Below, in pieces: positions 32,728-40,062 of a DNA stretch of 48,446 bases. Source of the stretch: JBOGUF01 sp050696075 (GTDB taxonomy: Bacteria; Chloroflexota; Chloroflexia; Thermomicrobiales; UBA6265); NCBI GenBank assembly GCA_050696075.1, contig JBOGUF010000137.1, positions 1-48,446 of the forward strand, given 5' to 3'. Within the stretch, counting starts at the first letter, position 1; the number at the start of each line of letters is the position of its first letter. Below the pieces are notes generated by a model. That model was not told the DNA's origin, did no database searches, and worked only from the letters and a program-made list of their open reading frames with translations. A program made the position numbers and the translations under genes.

Positions 32728-33813
32728 CTACTCCTCTCCCTCGTCGCCCTCGACGCCACGGCCTTCGCCACGAAGGGAGGCAATGGCTTCGGCGACCTCT
32801 CTCGTGTTGTCTTCGTCCTCGCCGCCGGCGTCGACCCCATCGTCATCCGCGCCGGACGCCGTGGCGCCTGCCGCCGATTCCGGCAAGTACCCAAACTCCG
32901 CCAACTTCTCGCGGAGCTCGTTAAGTGAGCGCGGCCCAAAGTTCCGGATCGACAGCAATTGATCCGGGTCCATCATCAGAACCTGACCAACCTTGTCGAT
33001 CTGGCGACTCCGCAGCGCGTTGAGCACTCGCGGCGACAGACCGAGTTCGGCCAACGGCTTGTTCTGCACTTCTTCCGAGATGAACGGACTTGCGCCGGCG
33101 CCCGCTTCCATCGGCCCGCGGTTGAACTCGGCGAAGACACGCGCATGGTCGACGAGGATCTGCGCCGCTTGCGATAGTGCATCATCCGGCTCGATTGTGC
33201 CATCGGTGAGGATTTCGAGCACGAGGCGATCAAAGTCGGTCGCTTGACCAACACGAGTGTGCTCAACCACAAAGTTGACCTTTTGAATCGGTGTGAAGAT
33301 CGCGTCGATTGGGATTTCCCCAAGCGAGTACGTCTCTTGCGCCTCTGCCGGACGGTAGCCGCGATCCCGAGCGATCCAGATGTCCATATCGAGGACCGCC
33401 TCCGACGCATCGAGTGTCGCGATGATCTGATCAGGGTTGATCAGATCGACTTCCGACGGCCAGTTGATGTCACCGGCGGTCACGACTCGTTCGCCACTGG
33501 CGTCGCCGCGAACGTAGAGATGGGCGCGCGCCTCGCCGTTCATCTCCATGATTCGCTTTAGGCGAACGCGCTTGAGATTGAGGACAATCTCGGTGACGTC
33601 CTCGCGAACGCTGGGGATGGTCGAGAACTCGTGCCAAACGTTGTCAATCCGGATGCGGGAGACGGCGACGCCTTCGAGCGAGCGGAGCAGAATACGCCGC
33701 AACCCATTGCCAAGCGTCGTACCGTACCCTGGCTCAAGGGGTTCGATCTGATACCGGGCGTAGTTGAGTCCGGTCTCGATGGTTTGGATGGTGAACTGCA
33801 ACTTCTCAGACAA
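32728..33813 (-). CDS. rpoA: RNA polymerase alpha subunit
   Basis: The alpha subunit nucleates RNA polymerase assembly. The N-terminal domain has GTTLGNGLRRILLRSLEG, and the C-terminal domain, which binds UP elements and activators, has LGLSPRVLNALRSRQIDKV and IRNFGPRSLNELREKL. After it comes an unusual acidic tail of about 45 residues rich in Asp, Glu and Gly. The start is TTG at 33813: GAGGAGG lies about eight bases before it, inside what would be the coding region from the ATG at 33831. The gene is 361 residues long, and a heptamer hairpin separates it from rpsD. Confidence 0.97.
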   Translation of the reverse strand: MSEKLQFTIQTIETGLNYARYQIEPLEPGYGTTLGNGLRRILLRSLEGVAVSRIRIDNVWHEFSTIPSVREDVTEIVLNLKRVRLKRIMEMNGEARAHLYVRGDASGERVVTAGDINWPSEVDLINPDQIIATLDASEAVLDMDIWIARDRGYRPAEAQETYSLGEIPIDAIFTPIQKVNFVVEHTRVGQATDFDRLVLEILTDGTIEPDDALSQAAQILVDHARVFAEFNRGPMEAGAGASPFISEEVQNKPLAELGLSPRVLNALRSRQIDKVGQVLMMDPDQLLSIRNFGPRSLNELREKLAEFGYLPESAAGATASGADDDGVDAGGEDEDNTREVAEAIASLRGEGRGVEGDEGEE

Positions 33814-33832
33814 GCGGACTCGCCTCCTCATC

Positions 33833-33913
33833 GGGAGTCAGGAGTCGGGGGTTGGGGGTCAGGGGAGGGCGACGACTTCGTCCCTGACCCCCGACTCCTG
33901 ACTCCTGACTCCC
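33833..33913. repeat. Two-armed heptamer array (GGAGTCA type) between rpsD and rpoA
   Basis: The left arm (33833-33865) has GGGAGTC, AGGAGTC, GGGGGTT, GGGGGTC. The right arm (33881-33913) is its inverse with units GGGAGTC, AGGAGTC, AGGAGTC, GGGGGTC when read on the other strand. About 15 bases form the loop. As RNA it would be a stem of about 33 pairs, starting five bases after the rpsD stop codon. Confidence 0.9.
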
Positions 33914-33918
33914 ACGTA

Positions 33919-34563
33919 CTACCGGCTATAATGCTCGACGATCAGCGCCTCGTTGAACGGTGGCACTTCGATCTGATCGCGCGCGGGCAGATTCAGGATC
34001 TTGCCGCTCAAGTTAGCGATGTCCATCGAAAGCCACTCAGGCGCCCGCCGCGTGGACAGGACTTCGCCGAAATCCTTGAAATACTCGCGCTTCCGGCTCT
34101 CAGGCCGGACCCCGATCTGGTCGTTCGGGCGAACGAGGAATGACGGGATGTCGGTCTTCCGCCCGTTGACGACGAAATGGCCGTGGCGCACAAGCTGCCG
34201 GGCCGCTTTCCGTGACTCGGCAAAACCCATGCGGTAGACGACGTTGTCGAGCCGCGATTCCAGGATTTGGAGCAGGTTGTCGCCGGTCACGCCGCCGCGG
34301 CGCTCGGCCTCGACGTAGTGCTTGTGGAACTGGGTTTCGAGTACGCCGTAGTAACGCCGCACCTTTTGTTTCTCGCGAAGCTGCAACCCATACTCAGACG
34401 GCCGCCGAGTGCGCCGCTGCCCATGCATGCCGGGCGGGAAATTTCGCGCGGGCTGTCGCTGTGTGATGGGACACTTCGGCCCATCGCACCGCGCTCCCTT
34501 CAGGTAAAGCTTCATGCCTTCTCGCCGACAAAGCCGGCAAACCGGGCCGGTATATCTCGCCAT
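33919..34563 (-). CDS. rpsD: 30S ribosomal protein S4
   Basis: An early-assembly 16S rRNA-binding protein of 214 residues. The N-terminus has four cysteines in CRLCRREGMKLYL and ARCDGPKC, so it is the zinc-binding form. LQLREKQKVRRYYGVLE and the S4 RNA-binding domain (LDNVVYRMGF, ARQLVRHGHFVVNGRK) are clear. Its usual alpha-operon place between rpsK and rpoA is kept, and it is flanked on both sides by heptamer hairpins. Confidence 0.97.
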   Translation of the reverse strand: MARYTGPVCRLCRREGMKLYLKGARCDGPKCPITQRQPARNFPPGMHGQRRTRRPSEYGLQLREKQKVRRYYGVLETQFHKHYVEAERRGGVTGDNLLQILESRLDNVVYRMGFAESRKAARQLVRHGHFVVNGRKTDIPSFLVRPNDQIGVRPESRKREYFKDFGEVLSTRRAPEWLSMDIANLSGKILNLPARDQIEVPPFNEALIVEHYSR

Positions 34564-34590
34564 CCTCTAAGTAGGCCTCCAAGGTATCGG

Positions 34591-34637
34591 GTTCGACGTT
34601 CGACGTTCGGGGTCGAACCTCGAACGCCGAACTCGTT
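34591..34637. repeat. Two-armed heptamer array (GTTCGAC type) between rpsK and rpsD
   Basis: The left arm has GTTCGAC, GTTCGAC, GTTCGGG (34591-34611). The right arm (34613-34637) has inverse units GTTCGGC, GTTCGAG, GTTCGAC. It starts one or two bases from the rpsK stop codon. The unit is nearly the same as in the rpmJ-rpsM gap. Confidence 0.85.
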
Positions 34638-34638
34638 C

Positions 34639-35058
34639 CTAGACGCGCCGGCGCTTTGGCGGGCGGCAGCCGTTGTGCGGAATAGGCGTAGTGTCGGTGA
34701 TCGAAATGACGATCAAGCCGCTCGCTTGCAACGAACGGATGGCCATCTCACGTCCGGAGCCAGGGCCGCGAACGAAGACGTCAACCTGGCGCAGACCGTG
34801 CTCCATCGCCTTCCGCGTCGCCTGCTCAGCCGTCACCTGCGCGGCATACGGTGTACTCTTCCGCGAGCCTTTGAAGCCGTTCGAACCGGCGCTCGCCCAC
34901 GCGATAACGTTGCCTGCCGGGTCAGTCAAGGTGACAATCGTGTTGTTGAAGGTGGCCTGCACGTACGCCTTCCCGCGAGGGATATTCTTGCGATCCCTCC
35001 GGCGTACGCGTGTCTTACCTCGCGCTGCTCCAGCTCCTCCGCGCCGACGCTCTGCCAT
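34639..35058 (-). CDS. rpsK: 30S ribosomal protein S11
   Basis: 139 residues, with KAYVQATFNNTIVTLTDPAG, SAGSNGFKGSRKSTPYAAQ, VDVFVRGPGSGREMAIRSL and the C-terminal DTTPIPHNGCRPPKRRRV. S11 forms part of the platform near the mRNA exit. The N-terminus is a basic Arg/Gly/Ala-rich extension. GAGGAGG is upstream of the ATG. It follows rpsM by 83 bases, a gap without a heptamer array. Confidence 0.97.
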   Translation of the reverse strand: MAERRRGGAGAARGKTRVRRRDRKNIPRGKAYVQATFNNTIVTLTDPAGNVIAWASAGSNGFKGSRKSTPYAAQVTAEQATRKAMEHGLRQVDVFVRGPGSGREMAIRSLQASGLIVISITDTTPIPHNGCRPPKRRRV

Positions 35059-35141
35059 GCCTGCCGTTTGCCTCCTCGTGTGGTCGCGTTGGCGACCTCA
35101 CCGTCGCGCGTCCGGTCTCTCCTGAAAATGGGTTCGAATTC

Positions 35142-35513
35142 TTACTTCTTCCGGCGAATGCCGACGCCACGCTTCGGACCACGTCGGGTCCGGGCGTTGG
35201 TCCGCGTTTGCTGGCCCCGAACCGGCATACCGCGACGATGGCGCAGTCCCCGGTACGAACCAATGTCCATCAAGCGCTTGATATTCATCGAGACTTCGCG
35301 GCGAAGATCGCCCTCGACGCGCAGTTCTTTATCGATGATGTCGCGCAGCCGATTGACTTCGTCGTCTGTCAAGTCCCGCACTCGGGTATCCGGGCTGACA
35401 TTCGTCCGCATCAAAAGCTGCTGGCTCGTATGCAGCCCAATTCCGTAGATGTACGTCAGACCGACCTCCACTCGCTTTTCTCGCGGGAGGTCAACGCCGG
35501 AAATTCTCGCCAT
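35142..35513 (-). CDS. rpsM: 30S ribosomal protein S13
   Basis: 123 residues beginning MARISGVDLPREKRVEVGLT, with YGIGLHTSQQLL, YRGLRHRRGMPVRGQQTRTN and a basic C-terminus RTRRGPKRGVGIRRKK. S13 contacts the 50S subunit and the tRNA. It lies in its standard place between rpmJ and rpsK. Confidence 0.97.
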   Translation of the reverse strand: MARISGVDLPREKRVEVGLTYIYGIGLHTSQQLLMRTNVSPDTRVRDLTDDEVNRLRDIIDKELRVEGDLRREVSMNIKRLMDIGSYRGLRHRRGMPVRGQQTRTNARTRRGPKRGVGIRRKK

Positions 35514-35525
35514 ACCGTCTCCCCA

Positions 35526-35597
35526 GTTCGGCGTTCAGCGTTCGAAGTTCGGCGTCGTTGTTTCCGTCGAACGCCGAACGCCGAACCTCAAACTCGT
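35526..35597. repeat. Two-armed heptamer array (GTTCGGC type) between rpmJ and rpsM
   Basis: The left arm has GTTCGGC, GTTCAGC, GTTCGAA, GTTCGGC. The right arm, read on the other strand, has GTTTGAG, GTTCGGC, GTTCGGC, GTTCGAC. The loop is about seven bases. The array directly abuts the rpmJ stop codon. Confidence 0.88.
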
Positions 35598-35711
35598 CTA
35601 GCCTTGGCGCTGCTTGTGTTTCGGGTTGGTGCATATCACGCGGACCACGCCTTTGCGGCGGATCACCTTGCACCGTTCGCAGCGGCGCGTCACGGACGCT
35701 GAAACCTTCAT
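35598..35711 (-). CDS. rpmJ: 50S ribosomal protein L36, zinc type
   Basis: A 37-residue protein starting MKVSASVTRRCERCKVIRR with the zinc ligands CERC, ICTNPKH. The reading frame is open for a further 32 codons upstream, but those show no L36 character. GGAG six bases before the ATG at 35711 fixes the start. It is normally preceded by infA; here a 243-base non-coding stretch takes that place. Confidence 0.94.
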   Translation of the reverse strand: MKVSASVTRRCERCKVIRRKGVVRVICTNPKHKQRQG

Positions 35712-35847
35712 CACGTACTCCGCGGTATCATCGACCGCAACAGTCTCCGTTACGGCTATCCAGAACGTCTCCGTGCGGTCTGCCTTGACGGCGATTCCGC
35801 CACGCACGGCAACGGCGCATGCCTCTGCGACATGCGCCCGAACCGCT

Positions 35848-35878
35848 ATTGTACCACCCTGGGCAGGCTTTTGGCCAA
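35848..35878 (-). promoter_or_regulatory. Candidate internal promoter and leader upstream of rpmJ
   Basis: TTGGCC (35873-35878) and TACAAT (35848-35853) on the minus strand are 19 bases apart; a second TACAAT lies about 45 bases further upstream. Downstream, GCGCATG and CATGCGC form a hairpin at 35815-35837 in the predicted leader. Together these would give the rpmJ-rpsM-rpsK-rpsD-rpoA-rplQ group its own transcript. The spacing is not ideal. Confidence 0.4.
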
Positions 35879-35954
35879 ACCTTGCAGCTTCGTTATTGTA
35901 CCTGTCGCTGCCACCCTTCGCTCCCGATCCGAGTCATCCATCGCCGCTTGCCGT

Positions 35955-36635
35955 CTATGACGCTGCCGCGCCTAGCCCCAAGGCGTGCACGATGTCTGCC
36001 GTGACGTCGTCGACTGGGCGATTGCCATCAATTGAAACCAGCAATTCGCGTTCGCGGTAATACGCGAGCAAGGGCGCCGTCTGCTCGAAATAGAGGTCGA
36101 GCCGGCGCTGTACTCCCTCTGGCGTGTCGTCGGCGCGCTGAAGCAATTCGCCTCCGCAGCGATCACACACCCCCGGCTGCTTCGGCGGGTCAAAGTCGAC
36201 GTGGTACGTGGCGCCACATTTGCTACAGACTCGTCGCCCGGCCAATCGCCGTACCAGAACCTCCGTCGGCACCTGGATCTCGACCACGATCGCTATGTGC
36301 TCGGCTCGATCGGTGAGCAGGGCGCCCAGCCCCTCGGCCTGGGCCCGCGTGCGGGGAAAGCCATCGAAGAGCGCCCCCCGCGGACCGTCTTCCTGGCGCC
36401 GCGCTTCGGCAATCTCCTCCAGCTGCTCCTCGACCAGCCGCAACGTAATGTCGTCCGGGATTAAGTCACCATGGTCGTAGATCGGTTTGATCTGGCGACC
36501 AAGCGCCGTCTCCGCCGCCATCGCGGCGCGAAAGAGATTTCCGGTCGAAAGGTGCTCAAGGTGCAATTGTGGAACCAGCCGTTCGGCCTGTGTTCCCTTG
36601 CCTGAACCTTGCGCTCCCATCAAGATGACGTGCAT
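35955..36635 (-). CDS. adk: Adenylate kinase
   Basis: It interconverts ATP, ADP and AMP. The 226-residue long form has the P-loop GAQGSGKGTQ at the N-terminus, DGFPRTRAQAEGL, and a zinc-binding lid with CSKC and CDRC cysteine pairs. It follows secY, as in many operons. map and infA usually come next but are missing here. Confidence 0.96.
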   Translation of the reverse strand: MHVILMGAQGSGKGTQAERLVPQLHLEHLSTGNLFRAAMAAETALGRQIKPIYDHGDLIPDDITLRLVEEQLEEIAEARRQEDGPRGALFDGFPRTRAQAEGLGALLTDRAEHIAIVVEIQVPTEVLVRRLAGRRVCSKCGATYHVDFDPPKQPGVCDRCGGELLQRADDTPEGVQRRLDLYFEQTAPLLAYYRERELLVSIDGNRPVDDVTADIVHALGLGAAAS

Positions 36636-36649
36636 CGAAGCCCTTTACC

Positions 36650-36719
36650 TTCAGCCTTCAGCCGTCAGCCGACGATCTCAGGCCGTGAACCCCTAAAAGG
36701 GCTGACGGCTGACGGCTAT
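36650..36719. repeat. Two-armed heptamer array (GTCAGCC type) between secY and adk
   Basis: The left arm (36650-36671) has TTCAGCC, TTCAGCC, GTCAGCC. The right arm, read on the other strand, has GTCAGCC, GTCAGCC and a first unit that includes the secY stop codon TAG. The loop is about 28 bases. Confidence 0.85.
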
Positions 36720-38032
36720 GAGATAAACCCCTCGTAGTTACGCATCATGAGCTGGGCTTCGAGCTGGCGCATCGTGTCAATGGCGACGCCAACCACGATC
36801 AGCAGCGACGTGGCGCTCAATTGCAGCGCCTGCACGTCAGTGATCATCGAAGCCAGATACGGCATGATGGCGACACTTCCGAGGAAGAGCGCCCCGACGA
36901 GGGTGATCCGATTGAGGACGCGTTGAAGGTAGAGTTGGGTATTTCGACCCGGCCGCACCCCAGGAATGAACGCGCCCTGCCGCTGCAGCGTCTCCGGGAT
37001 GCGCTGCTGCTGGAAGATCACCATCGTGTAGAAGTAGGTGAATCCGACCACCATGAAGAAGTAGACGAAGTTGTACTGGAAGGAGGTCGGACTAAAGAAC
37101 CCGGTCAAGTCGCCCGCGAAGTCGCGCAACCCACTCCGTTCTGACCCGGTCAGGAAGTTTGCGACCATCCCCGGGAAGACCATGATGCTGACGGCGAAAA
37201 TGAGCGGGATCATGCCCGCGGAATTGACCTTCAGCGGAATATGCGTCGTCGTTCCGCCGTACACGCGCCCAGCGCGTACACGCTTGGCGTGATGCACTGG
37301 GATCCGCCGCTGCCCCTCGTTGATCAATACGATGCCGACGATGGTGACAAGTGCGATTAGGACGAAGAAGATCGTCCCGATGACGTTGTCAGTGGTGGAC
37401 CCCCCGGAGACGAGGTTTCCGACGTTACCGGGCAGCGACGCGATGATGCCGCCGAAGATGATGATCGAGACGCCGTTGCCGATTCCGCTCTCGGTGATGA
37501 GTTCGCCAATCCAGACCAACAGCATCGTGCCGGCCGTCATCGAGAGGAGGATCGCGATTGTCGGCAGAAAGGTATCGCTGTCGAAGAGGCCGAAGTCGGC
37601 AAGCAACGGCTGACCGTCCGGTCCCGGCGTGTTCGAGAAGAGGAGCGCTTGGCCATAGCCCTGAAGCAATGCCAGCGGCACCGTCAGCCAGTGCGTGTAT
37701 TGGTTGATGCGGTTGCGTCCCTGCTGCCCCTCCATCGACAGCTCGTTGAGCCGCGGCACGATCGGCGTCATCAGCTGCATGATGATTGACGCGGTAATGT
37801 AGGGATAAACGCCGAGCGCGGCAACAGAGAAGTTCGTCAGGCCGCCACCTGAGAACAGATTGAGCATCCCGAGGAGCTGATTGCCTTCGATGAAGTCCTT
37901 CAATCCCTCGCGATCGACGCCGGGCACGGGGATGCTGGCCATGAATCGGAAGATCACCAGCATGGCCAACGTGAAGAGGATCTTCCGGCGCAGATCGGGG
38001 ATTTTGAACGCGTTGACGACGGCCTCGAGCAT
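36716..38032 (-). CDS. secY: Protein translocase subunit SecY
   Basis: The channel-forming membrane protein of the Sec translocon, 438 residues with about ten membrane segments. Visible: FMASIPVPGVD, LFSGGGLTNFSVAALGVYPY, ITASIIMQLMTP, the cytoplasmic loop around RRIPVHHAKRV, NSAGMIPLIFA, and the C-terminal QLEAQLMMRNYEGFI. It is in the normal order rplO-secY-adk. Confidence 0.97.
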   Translation of the reverse strand: MLEAVVNAFKIPDLRRKILFTLAMLVIFRFMASIPVPGVDREGLKDFIEGNQLLGMLNLFSGGGLTNFSVAALGVYPYITASIIMQLMTPIVPRLNELSMEGQQGRNRINQYTHWLTVPLALLQGYGQALLFSNTPGPDGQPLLADFGLFDSDTFLPTIAILLSMTAGTMLLVWIGELITESGIGNGVSIIIFGGIIASLPGNVGNLVSGGSTTDNVIGTIFFVLIALVTIVGIVLINEGQRRIPVHHAKRVRAGRVYGGTTTHIPLKVNSAGMIPLIFAVSIMVFPGMVANFLTGSERSGLRDFAGDLTGFFSPTSFQYNFVYFFMVVGFTYFYTMVIFQQQRIPETLQRQGAFIPGVRPGRNTQLYLQRVLNRITLVGALFLGSVAIMPYLASMITDVQALQLSATSLLIVVGVAIDTMRQLEAQLMMRNYEGFIS

Positions 38033-38045
38033 CTCCGTTGCCTCC

Positions 38046-38621
38046 CTAGCCCTCGGTCACGTCCGAGCGCTTTTGTGGGCCGCCGACCTTGCCAAACCGG
38101 ACTTGCTTCAGCTCGCGGCTGAGGGGGAGCCGCCGGCTGCGTGGCCGCGCGGTAACCCACCGATCGGTTCGTTCGAGAATGGCCACCGTCCCGCCGGCCG
38201 CCTCGATCCGCTCCTTGGCTGACTTCGAAAAGGCGTGAGCCGACACGTTGACCGCGCCTTCGATCTTGCCGTCACCGAGTATCTTGACGGGGAACTCGAG
38301 GCCGCGCGTCATGCCCAACTCATGCAGCGTTTCCGGCGTGATCGGGCCTTCGACGCCGATCTCGGCCAATCGCCCGACGTTCACGACTTCCCATGGCGTC
38401 TTGTAGATATTGGTGAAGCCACGTTTGTATGGTAGCCGCTGCTGGATCGGGAGCTGGCCGCCCTCGAAGCCACGGCCAGTCCGCGGGCCGGAACGAGCTA
38501 GCTGGCCCTTCGTGCCACGTCCCGAGGTCTTGCCGTGGCCACTACCGGTGCCGCGCCCTACGCGCTTTCGTTTCTTGTTCGCTCCCTTGTTCGGGCGCAG
38601 ATCGTTCAAATTGAGAGGCAT
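38046..38621 (-). CDS. rplO: 50S ribosomal protein L15
   Basis: 191 residues; LNDLRPNKGANKKRKRVGRG, TSGRGTKGQLARSG and FEGGQLPIQQRLPYKRGF are diagnostic. Most L15 proteins have about 145-160 residues; the surplus is a C-terminal tail after the conserved VNVSAHAFSKSAKERIEAAG. secY follows 13 bases on. Confidence 0.96.
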   Translation of the reverse strand: MPLNLNDLRPNKGANKKRKRVGRGTGSGHGKTSGRGTKGQLARSGPRTGRGFEGGQLPIQQRLPYKRGFTNIYKTPWEVVNVGRLAEIGVEGPITPETLHELGMTRGLEFPVKILGDGKIEGAVNVSAHAFSKSAKERIEAAGGTVAILERTDRWVTARPRSRRLPLSRELKQVRFGKVGGPQKRSDVTEG

Positions 38622-38679
38622 GGTCTATCTCAACCCTCTTGGGCCGGTGTTGTCAGATTCCCCGGCCGATGCTCGGTCA

Positions 38680-38889
38680 CTATGCCGAAATCTCCTCGAC
38701 TTCGACCAGATGCCGCACCTTGTAGATCATGCCGCGCACGGACGGCGTATCTTGCTGCTCCACCGTCTGGTGGATCTTACGCAGGCCAAGTAAATGAACG
38801 GTATCGCCCTGGTCTTTCGGTCGCCCGATCAAGCTCCGCTTCAACGTGACGCGCAGTGTGCCGGCGCGCTCTGCTGTCTGCTCACTCAC
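38680..38889 (-). CDS. rpmD: 50S ribosomal protein L30
   Basis: 69 residues with LRVTLKRSLIGRPKDQGDTV, HLLGLRKIHQTVEQQDTPSV and RGMIYKVRHLVEVEE. The start codon overlaps the rpsE stop as ATGA. Slightly longer than the usual 60 through an N-terminal extension. Confidence 0.96.
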   Translation of the reverse strand: MSEQTAERAGTLRVTLKRSLIGRPKDQGDTVHLLGLRKIHQTVEQQDTPSVRGMIYKVRHLVEVEEISA

Positions 38890-39554
38890 GCGTTGTCACT
38901 CCTGCGGCCGCGCCCCTGGCCGCCGCGCCCGCCCCGCCGGTTTTGCTGAGGCGATGCCGTGTTCGGCTGATACCCACCGCCCTGAACCGGACGAGGACCG
39001 ACAGGCGCGGCATCAATCGTGACACCGACCTTCCGCACGATCGGCCGCTTCAGCCCGCGTCGCGCGGCAACGGTTTCCGCCGATTCCAACAATTGCAGCG
39101 CATTGAGAGTCGCGCGTACAACGTTGACCGGGTTATTACTGCCCTGCGACTTCGACAAGACGTCCTTGATCCCAGCAGCTTCTAACACGGCGCGCACGCC
39201 GCCACCGGCGATCACGCCGGTTCCTGGCGCGGCCGGCTTGATCAACACGCGCGAGGCGCCGAACGACTCTTCGACCTCATGCGGGATTGTTGTGCCCTCT
39301 AAGGGCACGCGAATCATCTGCTTCTTCGCCTGCTCGACGCCCTTGCGAATCGAGTCCGGGACCTCTCCGGCCTTGCCCAAACCAACGCCGACCCGGCCTT
39401 TGCCATCTCCCACGACGATAAGGCTGCCAAAGCTGAAGCGCCGTCCGCCCTTGACAACCTTCGCCACACGGTTGATCTGGACAACCCGCTCTTCGAATTC
39501 GCTTCCTTCGCCGTCACCATCGCGGCGGCGTCGACTGCGTTCATCTCGATCCAT
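38886..39554 (-). CDS. rpsE: 30S ribosomal protein S5
   Basis: 222 residues, against the usual 165-175. The core has RVAKVVKGGRRFSFGSLIVV, GDGKGRVGVGLGKAGEVPD, APGTGVIAGGGVRAVLEAAG and GSNNPVNVVRATLNAL. An acidic/basic N-terminal extension (SRRRRDGDGEGSEFEE) and a Gly/Arg/Gln-rich C-terminal tail account for the extra length. S5 helps decoding fidelity. Confidence 0.96.
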   Translation of the reverse strand: MDRDERSRRRRDGDGEGSEFEERVVQINRVAKVVKGGRRFSFGSLIVVGDGKGRVGVGLGKAGEVPDSIRKGVEQAKKQMIRVPLEGTTIPHEVEESFGASRVLIKPAAPGTGVIAGGGVRAVLEAAGIKDVLSKSQGSNNPVNVVRATLNALQLLESAETVAARRGLKRPIVRKVGVTIDAAPVGPRPVQGGGYQPNTASPQQNRRGGRGGQGRGRRSDNA

Positions 39555-39598
39555 GCTCTGCTCCGGTTCTCTGATGCTGCATCTGAACGCCGATCCGT

Positions 39599-39973
39599 CT
39601 AGAACTGTAGACCCGTTTCGCGAGCGCCTTCCGCCACGGCGCGAACCCGCCCATGGTAGAGGAACCCTCCCCGGTCGAACACAACGGCTTCGATTCCGAG
39701 ATCCTTGGCCCGCTCCGCAATCACCTGACCGACGACCTTCGCGCGCGCGGTCTTGGCGGCGTCAGTTCCCGCGCGTTCGCGGATCGCTTCTTCTAGATCG
39801 TTCGCCGCCGCCATCGTTCGTCCGGCGACGTCGTCGATCAACTGTACATAGATATGCGCCGAGGAGCGGAACACGTTCAAGCGCGGTCGCTGCGCCGTGC
39901 CGCTCACCTTCGCCCGCACGCGCACATGCCGTCGCTTCCGCGGGCTCAGCTTCTTTCGATACTTGAGTCGCAT
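39599..39973 (-). CDS. rplR: 50S ribosomal protein L18
   Basis: 124 residues with RKKLSPRKRRHVRVRAKVSG, RPRLNVFRSSAHIYVQLID, and the C-terminal FDRGGFLYHGRVRAVAEGAR. L18 binds 5S rRNA. GGAG precedes the ATG, next to the left arm of a heptamer array. Confidence 0.97.
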   Translation of the reverse strand: MRLKYRKKLSPRKRRHVRVRAKVSGTAQRPRLNVFRSSAHIYVQLIDDVAGRTMAAANDLEEAIRERAGTDAAKTARAKVVGQVIAERAKDLGIEAVVFDRGGFLYHGRVRAVAEGARETGLQF

Positions 39974-39984
39974 TACAGTCTCCA

Positions 39985-40062
39985 GGCGTTAGGCGTTAGG
40001 GCTTAGGCGTTAGGGGAGAACGACGTGGCTCCTAACGGCTAACGGCTAACGGCTAACGGCTA
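39985..40062. repeat. Two-armed heptamer array (GCCGTTA type) between rplF and rplR
   Basis: The left arm has GGCGTTA, GGCGTTA, GGGCTTA, GGCGTTA. The right arm is four units of CTAACGG type (GCCGTTA on the other strand), and its last unit contains the rplF stop codon TAG. The loop is about 15 bases. This is one of the most regular of the arrays. Confidence 0.9.

Noticed and set aside
35712..35954. infA hidden in the adk-rpmJ gap
   Set aside because: I read the gap on the coding strand for an IF1-like sequence (an IEVEG start, HISGK-like centre); none is present in any frame. The 32 codons open before rpmJ have no IF1 similarity.
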